Of a stretch of DNA of 64,000 nt, positions 10,979 to 23,500 are shown piece after piece. The notes under the pieces were generated by a model. The model was given only the letters and a program-made list of their open reading frames with translations, searched no databases and was not told the origin of the DNA. Position numbers and translations under genes: made by a program. How positions within the stretch are numbered: position 1 is the first letter of the stretch; every line of letters starts with the position of its first letter. Source of the stretch: Epichloe hybrida (taxonomy: Eukaryota > Ascomycota > Sordariomycetes > Hypocreales > Clavicipitaceae); NCBI GenBank assembly GCA_019022495.1, contig JAFEKR010000010.1, forward strand, positions 1,178,001-1,242,000. The letters run 5' to 3'.

Positions 10979-13117
10979 CAGAACTGAGGGGGACGGAGAA
11001 GCGAAGCACGAGTTTCTCACTCCCTCCTGCTATAAAGCACACAGCAGCCACAACTGCCTGTTTACTGAGATGCCAAACCCTTCTCTGGTTATCCTGCCGT
11101 CTTACACTGATGAGTGCGAAAGTGATCCAAAGTGGCGAACAAGGGTGGCTGTGATTCATTCTGGAAAGTGGCGCAGACTCGTGCGAGACGAAAACGAGGA
11201 ACAAGTCCCCCCCCGACCGTTGAGGTTCATGTTTCATCAAACTCCGATAAGCCTGTCGACCTGGACCGATTACCTCAGCGGCGGTAGACGGCTCCTTGTT
11301 GACTTACATACACTTCCCTGGCGTCTGGGGTACAGCAACGAGAAGTATCAACTGACAGGTCAAGTTCAGGGCTACCTACCCCATCGAGCTTGGGAACCAG
11401 GGCCACCATGTACGGAGTAAGACGCGCTCAGCTCTGCCGTTGTCGTTGTCTCCAGCTTCTACACCGGTGAGACAAGACAACCCAGGAGGGGTTGAGGCGG
11501 GAAACAAGAACGAGTGAGTCACAATGTGCGTCACAGGGAGGGGGGGCCAAAAAGGGCCTCTCTGGAGATTGATTCTACTTGAGCACGTTGCTCTTCCCCG
11601 CCCCCCTTTTTCCTCACAATTCGTAAGTCAATATATCTCCCTTCGGTACTCGGTACGGTCGACTAAGTGAGTATCGATATCCACGTGTGTAAGTACAAAG
11701 GGTTTAACTTTGTCGCACCCCCCCCCCTCTCCGCCTGGCATGCACTATTTTGTCTTAGATGGAGACCGGCATGTGACGAACCAAGAATCGTGATGGGATG
11801 GTCGTCCAATCACGTCTGCCTGTCGAAATCAACGCATTTTCCTACGCTTCATGTTGAGGTCAAAAAAGTTTCACCACGACTTGTTTGATTTGTGTCTGGC
11901 TGAGACGCGCAACCTACCCTGAGCGGATAATTTTGAAAAATGGACGAAACGCCCGTGGTAGGAGGTAAGTCGTTGTGAGACTTTTCCATGTTCGAGCTGA
12001 CGCATGACCCTTCTTCTTTCAGAGTCATCTTGTTTTCTTGAGTCCTTGACTGCATTACTACGTACACGACTTGTCGCATGTTTGAGACGCGCTAACAACG
12101 TGTTTGGCAGCGGAATCCAAGGGGGGAGGGAACCCTTTGACCCACGGATGCCTTCACGGGACGGAATGCTTAACCTTTTCTCACTTCTCGTGAAGATTAG
12201 AGAGGGGATTACACTTTACACGCTAAGGGACCCCTGCCGTGCGGCTCGAGGCAAGGCACGAGAAGAAACGCAAGCAGAGGGGCCGGGTCCGCCTCGTGTC
12301 TCATCCTCGACCTGTTTTACACGACGCGGGCGACTGACCATGGCATAGACGAGCATGTGTGCATCATGAGAAATGCAAGAGCTTCTAATTATGCTGGCTA
12401 TGCACACTGCCCTTTGGTTTCAGCTGGAGCACTTTTTCTTCCCTGGGAACAGGGACTCAACGTTCGCTACCTTGGGACAAGTCATCCTGACAGATTCCCA
12501 GCCATTCCATCCGAGGTCCAACATGACAGCAGAAGCGATGGCACGTCAAGACTACAAAGTAGAACCGACATTCCATGTAGAAGAGCGCTTCGCCACCATA
12601 TGTACAGCGCGCATGCCCGCTGAGCTGCGGAAGACAATCCAACGCAACGTCTCGTTCAGGACATGGTCTACCAAAAAAATCGAGGCGGCCAGCGAAATGT
12701 GTCCCTATGTTTCGTAGTGCATCGCGAGCAGACCAGTTCATGTTCAGGGCTCTCGCTATGGGGCCCGTTGGCCAAGACGGACAACATAAAGGCACTGGAG
12801 TGAATGCCGCCGTAGAGGGCATTGTGAACGAGGTCATCTAGACCAGAGTGCTTGCCGCATCTTTCACAGAAAAGTCGTTCCTTTACAGCCTCCGGCGACG
12901 ATTTTGCCAATACAGCGGCTTAATTTCCAAAGACAGCCACCATGTCCCAACGGGGACATTCTCTAGGCCCGAAAATAACTAAACAAATAACACAAAGCTT
13001 TTGATAATTTGAATTAAATTTTAACTGTGGTAGTGATGATCCATCTGCAAAAATCTCCCTCGCGAAAAATATGTCGGGTGGGGGCAGGTGCTTCGCACCT
13101 AAAAAGATATATTTACA

Positions 13118-13490
13118 CTTCGCGGAAACAAATTCAACACTAAAGGTAGCAAAGCTATTATAGAGGTAAACTAGTATCAAATAACGAAGTTCGACTTCTC
13201 CAAGAAGATCTACTAATACAATGTTGTTGTTTTACCCGATACGGAAGCAAAATCTGCTCTTATAAGAAAGATTTGGAACCATAAAGCGACTAAGAAAGCC
13301 TTACAGAGATACACCTATAACAAGTGGATTTTCGATGGACACAAACTCGCTTAGGCTTCTAGCATGGTTAACAAAGGTGAATTACGTTTCACGGTTAACC
13401 TAGATAAAGGAAGACAGCTCCCCCCTAGTGCACTAGTACGGGACTCAACCCGGTTTTATGTTACCTTAAGAGCCACCACAGAAGTTCAAG
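13118..13490 (+). pseudogene. Argonaute N-terminal-domain relic with RIP-like stops
   Basis: One plus-strand frame reads almost continuously through Argonaute N-domain hallmarks. In order they are GNKFNTKGSKAIIEVN, then KKIY-stop-YNVVVLPDTEA, RKIWNHKATKKALQRY, NKWIFDGHKLA-stop-ASS, and NKGELRFTVNLDKGR followed by FYVTLRATTEVQVL. The three internal stops fall where Gln, Gln and Trp are expected (VNQY, IYQY, LAWAS-like); each needs only a C-to-T or G-to-A change, the RIP spectrum. No PAZ, MID or Piwi remnants were found downstream: similarity ends abruptly near 13490. The surroundings are AT-rich. In family terms this is the start of an RNA-silencing Argonaute, here dead and truncated. It may be a duplicated copy that RIP attacked, with an intact paralogue elsewhere. 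Confidence 0.8.
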
Positions 13491-14736
13491 TCTTATCACC
13501 ATGAAGTTGTCAGTTTGTCGGGCGAAAACAACCACCTGAAAACGACGAACGTGCAAACGAGGCGTCTGCATGTCTGATTTCAGCTACCGGGGGCCGAGTA
13601 CACATATCTGTCATATCTTGCAAGAACGACTGAGTGAGTGTTATACAGGCCACAGGCCACAGGCGTTAGGTTGCAGACGATCAGACGTGGTAAGATGCAG
13701 GTTGACGATCATGGACGCTGCTGATCGAGTAACACGACGTCTTACCTACTCGGTTTTAATGATCTAATCGGGTTCAGAACACGGCAAAGAAGAAGAGGAA
13801 ATTGTATAGGCATACGTACATACTTGAAGGTTGACGAGGAAAAGAAGAAGGAAATTGCGGGTAGTAGGATTTGTCTTTATTAATTAGGCTATTCTGTATA
13901 TGTGCATACGCTAGCTCTTGACTGGACGTTATGCGGTCTATTGTCATATTCCTGCTCATAACTAAAAATATATGGGTAGGTCCATCGGGTCCGACGTGAA
14001 CACGCCTCGTGGGGTCAACATATTGATTTTTGGGCTTGGCCCGCCGACGTGCCTGCCCCTTAGTGGTGCTGAAACAGGTGCATTCCAGCGCTCCTTCCCG
14101 CCCTTTCCTTTCGTTCATTCATACTTGACGCTCACAGCCCCCCTGGGTTCGCTCGTCGCCCCCCCCCCATGCGCACTTGCAGACTTCATATTATTTCCTA
14201 TTTCCTTTGTGCATACTTGGCTTATGGCTATTGCTCGCGCTTCGGGCTTCAATCGATCCGTCTTCCTATCGACCTTTGTCTAAAAAAAGCTACGGTCTCG
14301 ACCTCACCTCTTATTATCTTCACGCGGGCTGACAGTCGGCGAGGAAACTGATGTATCGCAAGACATCCACGCCACACCCCGAAACTGCAACGAAGCGTCA
14401 CGATACTCAACGTCCGTTGAAATAACTGTCGAATCGTTACCCATCCACGTCTCGTGGCTGCCGCGGGATACTTGGTTGCGTCGCTAGCGCTCCGTGCCGA
14501 CTCGCGAACAACTCGAATTTCTTTTCATCTCCAGCCGTTGCATGCGAACTGTTTCGTAAGCATCGTTTTATATAGCGACGACATACGTTTCCGCTTACGA
14601 CTGCCACATCGCGTGATTGCAAACTACCCTTGAGTCGTATTACCAACAGGCCTTTCTATGAACGCCGCCCCTGGCGGGCCAACAAACATACACCCACTGT
14701 ACCGAAGACGCCACAACCGCTGAGCCAACCACCACT
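13491..14736. other. Gene-free interval
   Basis: No supported gene. The left part continues the AT-rich, damaged-looking sequence after the Argonaute relic. The right part, up to 14736, is probably the promoter and 5' leader of the DUF300 gene and includes a pyrimidine-rich stretch with a C9-type run near 14161. Confidence 0.55.
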
Positions 14737-16551
14737 ATGTTGAATCTGACTTGCAATTCCACCCTTGAGGATTTGAGAAGTATGTCATGGCTCTTTGCGC
14801 GCTGGCTTCTTGTTGCAAGCCATTTGCTCTTCGCACGGTGCTAACCATCCCACTGCAGTAACACCCGGATCTGAAAGAATTCTGATTGGGCCGCTCAACT
14901 TCCATGATCTAGCTCGGGTCATCGGTGCATCATGTACACTCATTTCAACAGTGATGAGCTTATATCTTATTTGGATGCATGCTCTCAATTACACACAGCC
15001 CCGCGAGCAACGATAGTAAGTCTTGAGGGCAAACCCGCAAGGCGAACCACGCTGATCAAGACGTTCGCAACAGCATCATCCGCATCCTATTCATGGTACC
15101 AGTATATGCCATTTCGTCATATCTACAACTTCAGTGGTATTGGCATGCCATCTACTTTCAAGTAATTTCCGACTGTTACGAAGCGTTCGCCATCGCCTCC
15201 TTTTTCGCACTCCTGTGTCATTATGTGGCCCCCGATTTGCATAGCCAGAAGGTCTTCTTTCGAGAGTTGCACCCTATCAAGCAATGGGTTCTGCCAATTA
15301 ACTGGTTTGCCAAGTGCTGCGGCGGGCAGAGAGGTATTTGGAGGATACCGAAGAGCGGCTTGACTTGGTTCAATATCATATGGATCGGAGTCTATCACTA
15401 TTGCTTTGTTCGCGTGGCCATGACCATATCTGCAGTTGTCTCGCAGTATTTTCACAGATACTGCGAGAGCTCCAACAGCCCTGTGTTTGGGCACATTTGG
15501 GTAAGTTGACATATCAAACCCTCTCACGTCAGACCGTCGTGGATGGACACGCTGACTCTGATAGATCATCGTTCTCAACGCTGTTGCCGTCACAATTGCC
15601 ATGTATTGTCTTATTCAGTTTTACGTTCAACTCAAAGACGCCCTCGCCGAGTACAAACTCTTCGTCAAGATTGTTGCGATAAAATTGGTCGTGTTCCTTT
15701 CCTTCTGGCAAGCTTCCGCCATTTCTGTTGGCACCTCAACTCTCCAGATTGTCCAAGCGAATGAGGTTTTGGCGTATCCCGATTTGAAGGTCGGCATCCC
15801 AGCCTTGCTACTTTGTGTAGAAATGGCCTTGTTCGCCATCCTTCACCTCTGGGCTTTCCCATACGCCCCCTACACTCCAGGAGCACCTCGTACCTTTTAT
15901 CCTGTCCCCGACGCAGATAAGGCAAGTCCGTCTGTTGAGAATGAGCGACACGCACCAGCCGGCGGCTTTATGGGCCTCTCTGCAATTTGCGATGCTCTTA
16001 ATGTCTGGGACTTCATCAAGGCGTTCGGTCGGGGAATGAGATGGCTATTCTGTGGAGTGAAGCGTCGCAAGGAGGATATCAGTTACCGACTTGATCGCAG
16101 CGAGAATCTTGATATGGATGATCTCGCAAATCCTAAGGAAGCTAGAAGCTCATATGATCGCTTGCGGCCTCAAGTCGCTACATCGCAATCGCGCCATGTT
16201 CAGTCTCCACCGACAATGCAAGAATATGGCCAGAATGGCCAGCAACCACCATCCTACCACCCTACCGGAAGGCATGGGCATGAAGAGCGAGCTGGACTGA
16301 TGGATAATGCCCAGCCGAATCCTGAGGCGCATGCGAATTCCCAGCCACCCCCACGTCCACTGCGAGATCCCTCACTACACGAAGCACCATACCAGGTGTC
16401 GCATCAACAACACATTGACCCACGGGAAGTTGGCGTGGCGCATGGGCACTATGAGCCCTTCAATCAACCGGACCTCAGGCAACCAGCACCGACAGATGCC
16501 CAAGCGGTCATGGGCCAAGCATTGTGGGGGCGGGAACCTCGTCAGTCGTGA
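14737..16551 (+). CDS. DUF300 / OST-alpha-like seven-helix membrane protein
   Basis: Four exons: 14737-14779, 14859-15015, 15074-15500 and 15565-16551, giving 537 residues with all phases consistent. The first 300 residues hold about seven hydrophobic helices. Hallmarks of the organic-solute-transporter alpha / TMEM184 / DUF300 family are visible: HALNYTQPREQRYIIRIL, then YEAFAIASFFALLCHY and the loop PLSLH-like IPKSGLTWFN. The last 220 residues are hydrophilic, rich in Gln, Pro and His, and probably disordered and cytosolic. Family members sit in plasma-membrane, vacuolar or endomembrane compartments; the transported substrate in fungi is not established. The gene is convergent with THO2, about 1 kb away. 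The start is the first ATG and is followed by a short extracytosolic segment with NxS/T sites (NLTCNST). Confidence 0.9.
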
Positions 16552-17595
16552 ACTAGATTGCTTTGCCAACATGTTTGTTACCTTGTTTAGGAGTTATTTC
16601 GAGCTGGAGTTGTGAGCTGTTTCTTTGAATCTGCCGTCAGTAGAGGCACGTCTTCATGATACCACGAGATGCATACGGATCTCATTCTTAAAATGGACTT
16701 GAATTTCGACTCATTCCTAATGAGCGACATGAGTTGAAGTAATAGGTGGAATACCCTGCTGTGAATTGACGATGAACTTTTGATTGCCACGTTCTACGCT
16801 CCGCAGTGGAACGCCATATATTTGATGGATGATTCCGAGAATGACAAAGCCATATAATTGACTGCAGTTGGCAGCCTTATATATACACCGCATTCTGCAG
16901 CCCGCGTTCACCACCCAGGAAACTCCATCAACAATCCCCATTGTAAACTCGCATGGCTCGAAGAACCAAATAGGCCCAAATTCCTATCCCCTTGCAGGAG
17001 GGTATCTCATTTAACCTCGTGTACATCCACCCACTAAGCACACCCTTCCATTCTTCAACGCTACAGATCTTGTACACAAACACGTCAGTCACTTCCATCG
17101 CTTTTCGTGCCATCAAAGGACCGCAGTCTAATGATAGAAAAAAATGTCCAAACACCCAGCTGAGATGAGCCACTCGCTTGTCATTCGTTCCATCGTGGGG
17201 CGGAATGCAAGCACGTTGATTATAGTGAAAGTTGAATAAGTCGATCTCTGCAAGGTACCAGTGTTCGTAGATAAGACAAATAATAATAATAATAATAATA
17301 GTAAATGTTGTCGACCAAAGAAACGCCTCAAAGTATGACATGCTCGCTGAAGACTCGATTTGCTGCAGCTCCGCTTCCGCTTCCGCTTCCACCTCGTCTT
17401 TGCCTTTTAATTCCACAAAGCCTCTTCAACTCGTACATAGTTGTTGCGTAGCACAACGACAAGTCTCCTATCTTTTCTGATCTTGATCCTTGTCGGCCCG
17501 AATCGTCTGGATTTCACCCCAAGCTTCATCCATCTTGTTCTTGTGTCTCCCTTCTTCATTTGGATAAGCCAATGCGTTCACTCCAAGATGCATTT
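16552..17595. other. Intergenic region between convergent genes
   Basis: Shared 3' flank of the DUF300 gene and THO2. A minus-strand open frame (ATG at 17341, stop at 16928) encodes a poly-Ile helix, but only because it crosses an AAT microsatellite at 17279-17300. No gene is called. Confidence 0.6.
17279..17300. repeat. AAT trinucleotide microsatellite
   Basis: About seven AAT units. It accounts for a stretch of consecutive isoleucines in an open frame on the minus strand. Confidence 0.95.
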
Positions 17596-20500
17596 TTATC
17601 GCCGAAGTCGCTTATCACGATCGCTGGCCAAGTTACCAACTCCTTCTTCGCTTCTTCTCTTGCGTCCGCGGTCTTCTCGATGATCTCTCCTGTCATTCAA
17701 CTGAATTCCTCCCTCTCGAGGGCCCGCTCGACCGCCGACTCCTCCCGCGGCACCCCAACTTCCTCCAATATTCTGACCATCACCTCGATGCCGACCGTCC
17801 CGTCCACCCATCGACTCCCGCCCTCCAACTTGCAGCGGTGGCCCCATTGGATCGCGGAGCTGCCGACGAGACTCGCGTTCCTCTCTGCTACCGCTATGAT
17901 CCGGAGCGCCACCCATAGAGCGACGTTCTCTGCTCTCACTGTGATCTTTGCCGTCACGATCCCGTTCCCTGCTGCTCCGCTGTGATGTCCGACTAGACCT
18001 ATCTGATCGTCCCTCACGGTCACCTCGAGATCGATCATGGTCTCTTCTTGGATGGCCTTCGCCGCCGTTCGAAGATACCCACATGGGGTCGTTGCGTTCT
18101 TGACCTGGAGTTGGCGTTGGGGAGCCACCCGCCAGAACTTGAACATCTGAGTTGCCCAACATTTGGCGGGGCTGGCTGTGTCGAGAACCATTGCTGCGCG
18201 GTGGCTCAGGCATGGTCGCCTGTGCTTGCTGAAGAGTGTTATTGATGCCGGCAAGCTGTCGCCTGCCACCGCCACGTCCTGGGCGATCTCCTGCAGCTGG
18301 TCCAGTAGGTGTGTCCGTATCAGGTGCGGGCCCGCCTCGAGGGTTATGCATGGAACGATCAGGCGTGCTAGTACTTGGGCCTTGATGGCGGTGATTGCTG
18401 TGAGGATCGCTATGAGAGCCAGACGGTGGACCTGCCAGCTGGGCAAGACGGTCTGGATGCACCCCAGAAGCGGGTGTAGAATTCATAGCAGCTGGCGAGG
18501 GTTTCTCACCACCAGGGCCGAAGTTTCTATTTCGCCCTGATAAAAGGCCCGCAGGTGTTCCAGATGGCGTCTGTGGTCCACCCCCTGCGTCATAGCCACG
18601 CCGGCCACGAACAGAAGCAGGACCTGACGGAGGGCCACTTGGAGGACCACCTCTGTCGGGCGATGGTGCTCTCGGTATCTCTGGTCCACCACCGCCGCCG
18701 CCGCCGAATCGATTGTCTGGCCGACCTGGTAATGAAGGCTGGTTGGGCCCCCCACGGCTTGCGCCACGTCCTCTGCCTCGAGGACCAGAAGGGATGTCGA
18801 TATTGGGATTGGAGACAGGGTTCAGTCGGCCATAATTTTGGTCCTGATATGGCTTGTGGCTGTCGGGATCTTGATGTCGTCCTCCTGCCCGTTGAAAACC
18901 GGAAGCGTCACGGGGCATGTCTGGTTGAGGAAGCCTATCGCCCTCTCTCTCCATGGGTCGTTCACCTCTAAAATTAGCTGGAAGAGGCGACTGATCCCTT
19001 GGATCACGGCTGGTTGGGCGCTGTTCCAGAGGAAGGGGGCGCGCTTGACGATCATCATATGCTGCAGGTATATCGCGTTCGTTTGTATGCCGGTTGTGTC
19101 GTCGTGGAGATTGAGCCCTATGATTGCGATCACGTCCGTCGTCTCTGTTTGAACGGACAGGAGCATAGTGAGAGTCTGCCTCCTCCTCTCCAATCAAAGC
19201 TTCACGCTCGGGAATAATGGCATCCATGATTGCGCCGCCATTACCACCGTCTTGTCGGCGGCCGCGTGAGGAACGATCAGAATCACTCCCTCTGGGTGGT
19301 TTATCGGATAATTCTTGGGCAAAGAGTGCTGCTCTTTGGGGATTCATTGCCGGCTCAAGGGGAACGGATGAAGATGTCGGCCCAGGAGCTGTTGTTGTTT
19401 CGCTGGCCCGGTCGTGCGATCTCCCTCCGCGCGAGTCGCGTTGCGCACGATCACTGTCTTGCTGTGTCGGACGTGGGGGTAGTTCGGCGCGACTAGTTTC
19501 GTCTTTGCCTTCCGCTAGACGACGCTCCGTTGAGTCTCGCCCACGACTGGGACGGTCCGAGTCTGATGGACGACCATCTCGTTGCTCTTTTGAGTCTCGA
19601 CCATCTCTTGTATCCCTGTTGTCTCGTCCTTCTCTGCCGTCTCGGGTATCTCGGGGCCCCCAGGATTCCCTGCCGTCCCTGCGATCGTGGCCGCTACGAG
19701 GTTGACTGAATCGATCTTGGGTGTAATACCCTGGTATGGGAACATCTGGACGGCTAGGCAAATTATGCGAGGGCCGGTCCGGCAGCTTGTGACCGCTGCG
19801 CTCGGGTTTGCTCACAGTGGGCTTAGGGGTTGATGGACGAGACTGACTTGGAGTGTCGCTTCGCTTCGCACTATCTCGACTGGGACCAAGGGGCTTGGCA
19901 GGCAGAGGTTCCTTGGGTGTGCTACTGGCAGCCTCCCGCGCAGCTTCTTTGTCCTGTACCTCTCCATCCTCCTCGTCGACGGTCGAGCCCTTTGCGATAT
20001 GTGCCCTACAGGATGAAAATGTTAGTCAAGCTTATTTGCAAAACAGTATCGATCCAATCCTTACACATCGTTTTGAGATTTGAATTCAGGAGCATTAGGA
20101 CGCAGATTAGATCCAGAAGTCGCATTAGTCTCCTGCCGTGACGTAACAACCTAGTCAGGGGTTAGTGTGACTTGTTCACGCTGCTAGCAACACAAGGGGT
20201 CTTCCATGGACATACCGCATTCTGGCGAAAAGCTTGCACCATTACCCATTTCGACTTTCGCCGCTGAAGTTCAGACATGGCACCTTGAGCAGCAACGGAG
20301 AGATCTACACGACTACCCTCCTCGCTATCGGGAGCTGCCTTTGCCGATGCCTCCCGTTTCGTGATGTTCTGTAGTTGGGTAATGAACTGAGTGGCCATAA
20401 AATCCACAGCAGGGAAATAGTCGAGAACACATTTGAGCACCGTGATACCATTTCGAATATGCATCCATTCAGACCCTCCCAGACAGTTTTTTAGTGCAAT

Positions 20501-23500
20501 GTTAAGATTTTTGTGCCATCTGAACAATAGATCCCTGAACTGTGCATGTTCCACAAAAGTTTCCGGTTTGCCTTCGGCATTAGTTGTGAGGGCGAAGCCA
20601 AAGTGAGGATGCTTAGCAGTACCTTTGCCCTCCTTGTCGTAGGCACCGAGCTTTGAGACGTCTTCGGCGGTCTTGGATTCTCTCTCGGCAGATAACGGCT
20701 CGTTCTTGTGCCACCTTGAGAGATCTTCCAGTATGAGTTTCAGGAAACGGCCGAGATACTCTGTCTCTCGAACAGTGCAAGTGAATATAAGGGAACGAAG
20801 TCGGTTGGCATTGAATAGACGGTCGTAGAGAGACATGAGTCTGAAAACAGGAGCATTCCACTCGTGCAAGGCTTTGATGAAGCGAAATGTGAACTCTGCA
20901 TCAGCAGGAGATAACAGCACACGTGGAAGCACGCACTGCTCCAAGAGAGCGTCGGACACACTGTCCGGTTTCGCGGACGGGTCAGGAAACGAGGTTTGGA
21001 ATTGCCTCGTCAAAAAATACTTCCATTTGGCTTTGCGCAGACCGTGTTCGCTCAGCTCATCTAGGAGAAAGCCTTGCAGGTCCATTAGTTCCTTGCGCTT
21101 CTCATTCCTCCGGTCTACAGCTTTGCGGCTCATGTCGGACCTGTCGCTTGATAGAGTTTGCCATTCACTCATAATTCGCTGGCGTTCTCGTACGTAAACC
21201 TCCTCAGGAAAGCACATGTCGCCGAGCTGCAACGCCCAGAAGGTTGCGTACAGCTCAGGGGCAATCTTTTGCCACAACTCGGGGCGTAGGGTTATTCGAA
21301 CTGAATCGATGATTGGTTGCAAAGTGTTGATGGTCGTCCGGATGAGGGATACACCGTCCAATTTCTGCATGACGACTGATTAGGGACTGATTTGTGTGAT
21401 GCGGTTCGCGTTTGAATACATACCGGCTCTTCACTCTCAATGGGATCCAACGCATCCGCCTCCTGAAGTACTTCGCCTTGAACGGTAGTCTCAGACATAT
21501 CAACGTCACCCTCTTTGTCAGTCTTGGACACTGCGGCGACCTCCTTTTTGTTGCCCCTGCTTCCTTTCCAGGGAAATATTCGTTGCGCAAGACTTGTTCT
21601 ACCAATCAGAAACGCTAAGCTAGGGTCGAGGCCGTATGACTGAATTAGTTCGGGAATTGATGGAACAATGGCATCAAAAGCATTCGGCTCCAGATTGCTC
21701 CAGAGGAAGTCAAGGTATTGGACCAAAGTCTGATGAGAATCATCCACCACTGTTGATAAGAATTTGATGTGCGCCTCGTCCTCTGGAACCTGAAAGATGG
21801 CGGCTTGCCGATACTGCGCAAGATTCAATAAAAGTCGAGCTGCCAACTTTGACTTCTCAAGGGCCTGTATCAAACGTTTGGAGCTCTTCACATTATCGAA
21901 CCGTCGATCTTGCGCTCGTATCAGAGTATGTTGCTTGAGCCATGCACCACCTGCCATGGACAAGACTTGGTAATCAGTGAAGTCTGCCGCATCCACGATA
22001 CCACCCATTGAGGATATGAACTCTTTGAGAATGATGAGGTCGGTTGAGTTGCCACGGAAAAGCTGATCGTTGACATATTGTAAAACCGGTGTTGGACTTA
22101 ATAGTTGATATCGGCGGAAGACTTTGCCCGAGAATCGCGATAGAGCTTGCAGCCACTTGCTGGTAGTGAGGGCGTGCTCGGCCTGGGTGCGACTTCGAGA
22201 TTTACCCAAAGAACTCAGAAGCGACCAAACCAAGACATCATAAGAAAGATCAGTGAAGTATTTCGCACACTCAACAAAGGCTTCAATCAAGTTCGGGTAG
22301 GATTCTAATTGCTCGAAAGCCACTCGGAACACAATGCCAGGAGACGAATAGCTCGTTTTGGCAAGCTGCTTCGCCATCTCGCTCAGATTGGTTAAAGAGA
22401 CTCGCTTCATCGTACCTCGGGTAGCTGCGGTCGCCCTGGCAAAAGCAATTTTCATAGCAGGCAATCTGGATATCTGGCCTTCGAACCATTCAGCGTACAT
22501 CGAGTATCGAGTAGTGAGAGGGAAGCGTTTCAGAAGATCCCAGATGGCGTTGACAACTGATGCATTAGCCTTAGTGTGGCTAAGTGCAGGCAATAGCAAT
22601 CGTCGAAGAAGGTCATGCCATCGCGCGAGATTGGCGTCTGAAGTATCATCCGCGAGGCTTTTCCCGCCGATGCGCGCTAGCTTAGAGAGCAAAGCCTCAT
22701 CTTTGCCGATGTTGACACCGGAGAGATTCAAAAAGGTATTGCAAAGGGTGAAGACATCATCCACAGTTTGACAGACGGGAATGTTGTCAGCCCATTCGTC
22801 CCAGTAGAAGCGGTAATTTTGATTTTCGTTGACGTCAAATTTCTCCGGGAATGGCCACCGCCACTGCTTCTTCACTATTGGTCTGTGAAGTCGCACGCTC
22901 CCTTTCGGCATACCTGATTGATCAAGGTCCGGGAGCTCCTTGCTGGGCATCTCCAGTAAGGCGTTCGCCTTGGGCGTCGTATCACTGAAAACCTTTTCGA
23001 GACTGACATGAAGAATCCGATGGATTCTGTGAAGGACATCGGGATATAATTCAGGGATCCACGGGAACCTACCCAAGATGAACAAAGATTCAGGTATGGC
23101 GCCTATTGTGAGTAGCTGAGTCAAGAGAGCCACTTTTTGCTCAAGTGGTTCGGGAAGCTTTGCCTTGTTTTCGGCCTCATTTCTGGCCGCCTTCTTCTGG
23201 TCGGTGTCGGGCTTTTTTGCAGCATCTCGTTTCGGCATATTCGTGGCGTTTGGATTGTCGTCATCTCCTTGCGGCAAAACTCCAGCCATCAGCAGCGCGT
23301 TCATTTGTCCTCCTCCTCGGGCTGATCGTTCTTCATTTTGTAACTTTTCAGCTTCTACCTCGCGGACCTTTTCCATGTCCTGATCAGGGGGTGACAGATG
23401 AGGGTATAAGTCGGTAATTGATAGGAACCCAACCTTGATCAGCAGAGCAGCGAGGTAGAGTAAGTTGGCAGGTAGCACATCAGCCTTGTCGCGCATTTCA

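Larger units (their letters stand above)
9528..13117. other. Gene-free interval
   Basis: About 3.6 kb between the hydratase gene and the Argonaute relic. The longest open frame (10659-11420) has no recognisable domain, no splice logic and a frame crossing a poly-T tract, so I do not call it. Simple repeats are a GT run at 10432-10457 and a T18 run at 10961-10978. Base composition falls toward AT in the last few hundred bases. Confidence 0.55.

Noticed and set aside
10659..11420. A 253-residue open frame on the plus strand
   Set aside because: No domain, no conserved motif, it crosses a T18 tract, and overlapping frames exist on the other strand. It looks like chance.
12457..12910. Overlapping minus-strand frames, one with a CxxC...CxxC look (FCERCGKHSG, VCSRC)
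   Set aside because: The cysteine pairs are suggestive of a small zinc ribbon, but no family was recognised and a competing plus-strand frame of equal length exists.
16928..17341. A 137-residue minus-strand frame with a poly-Ile membrane helix
   Set aside because: The hydrophobic helix is produced by an AAT microsatellite, and the frame lies in the 3' flank of two convergent genes without further support.
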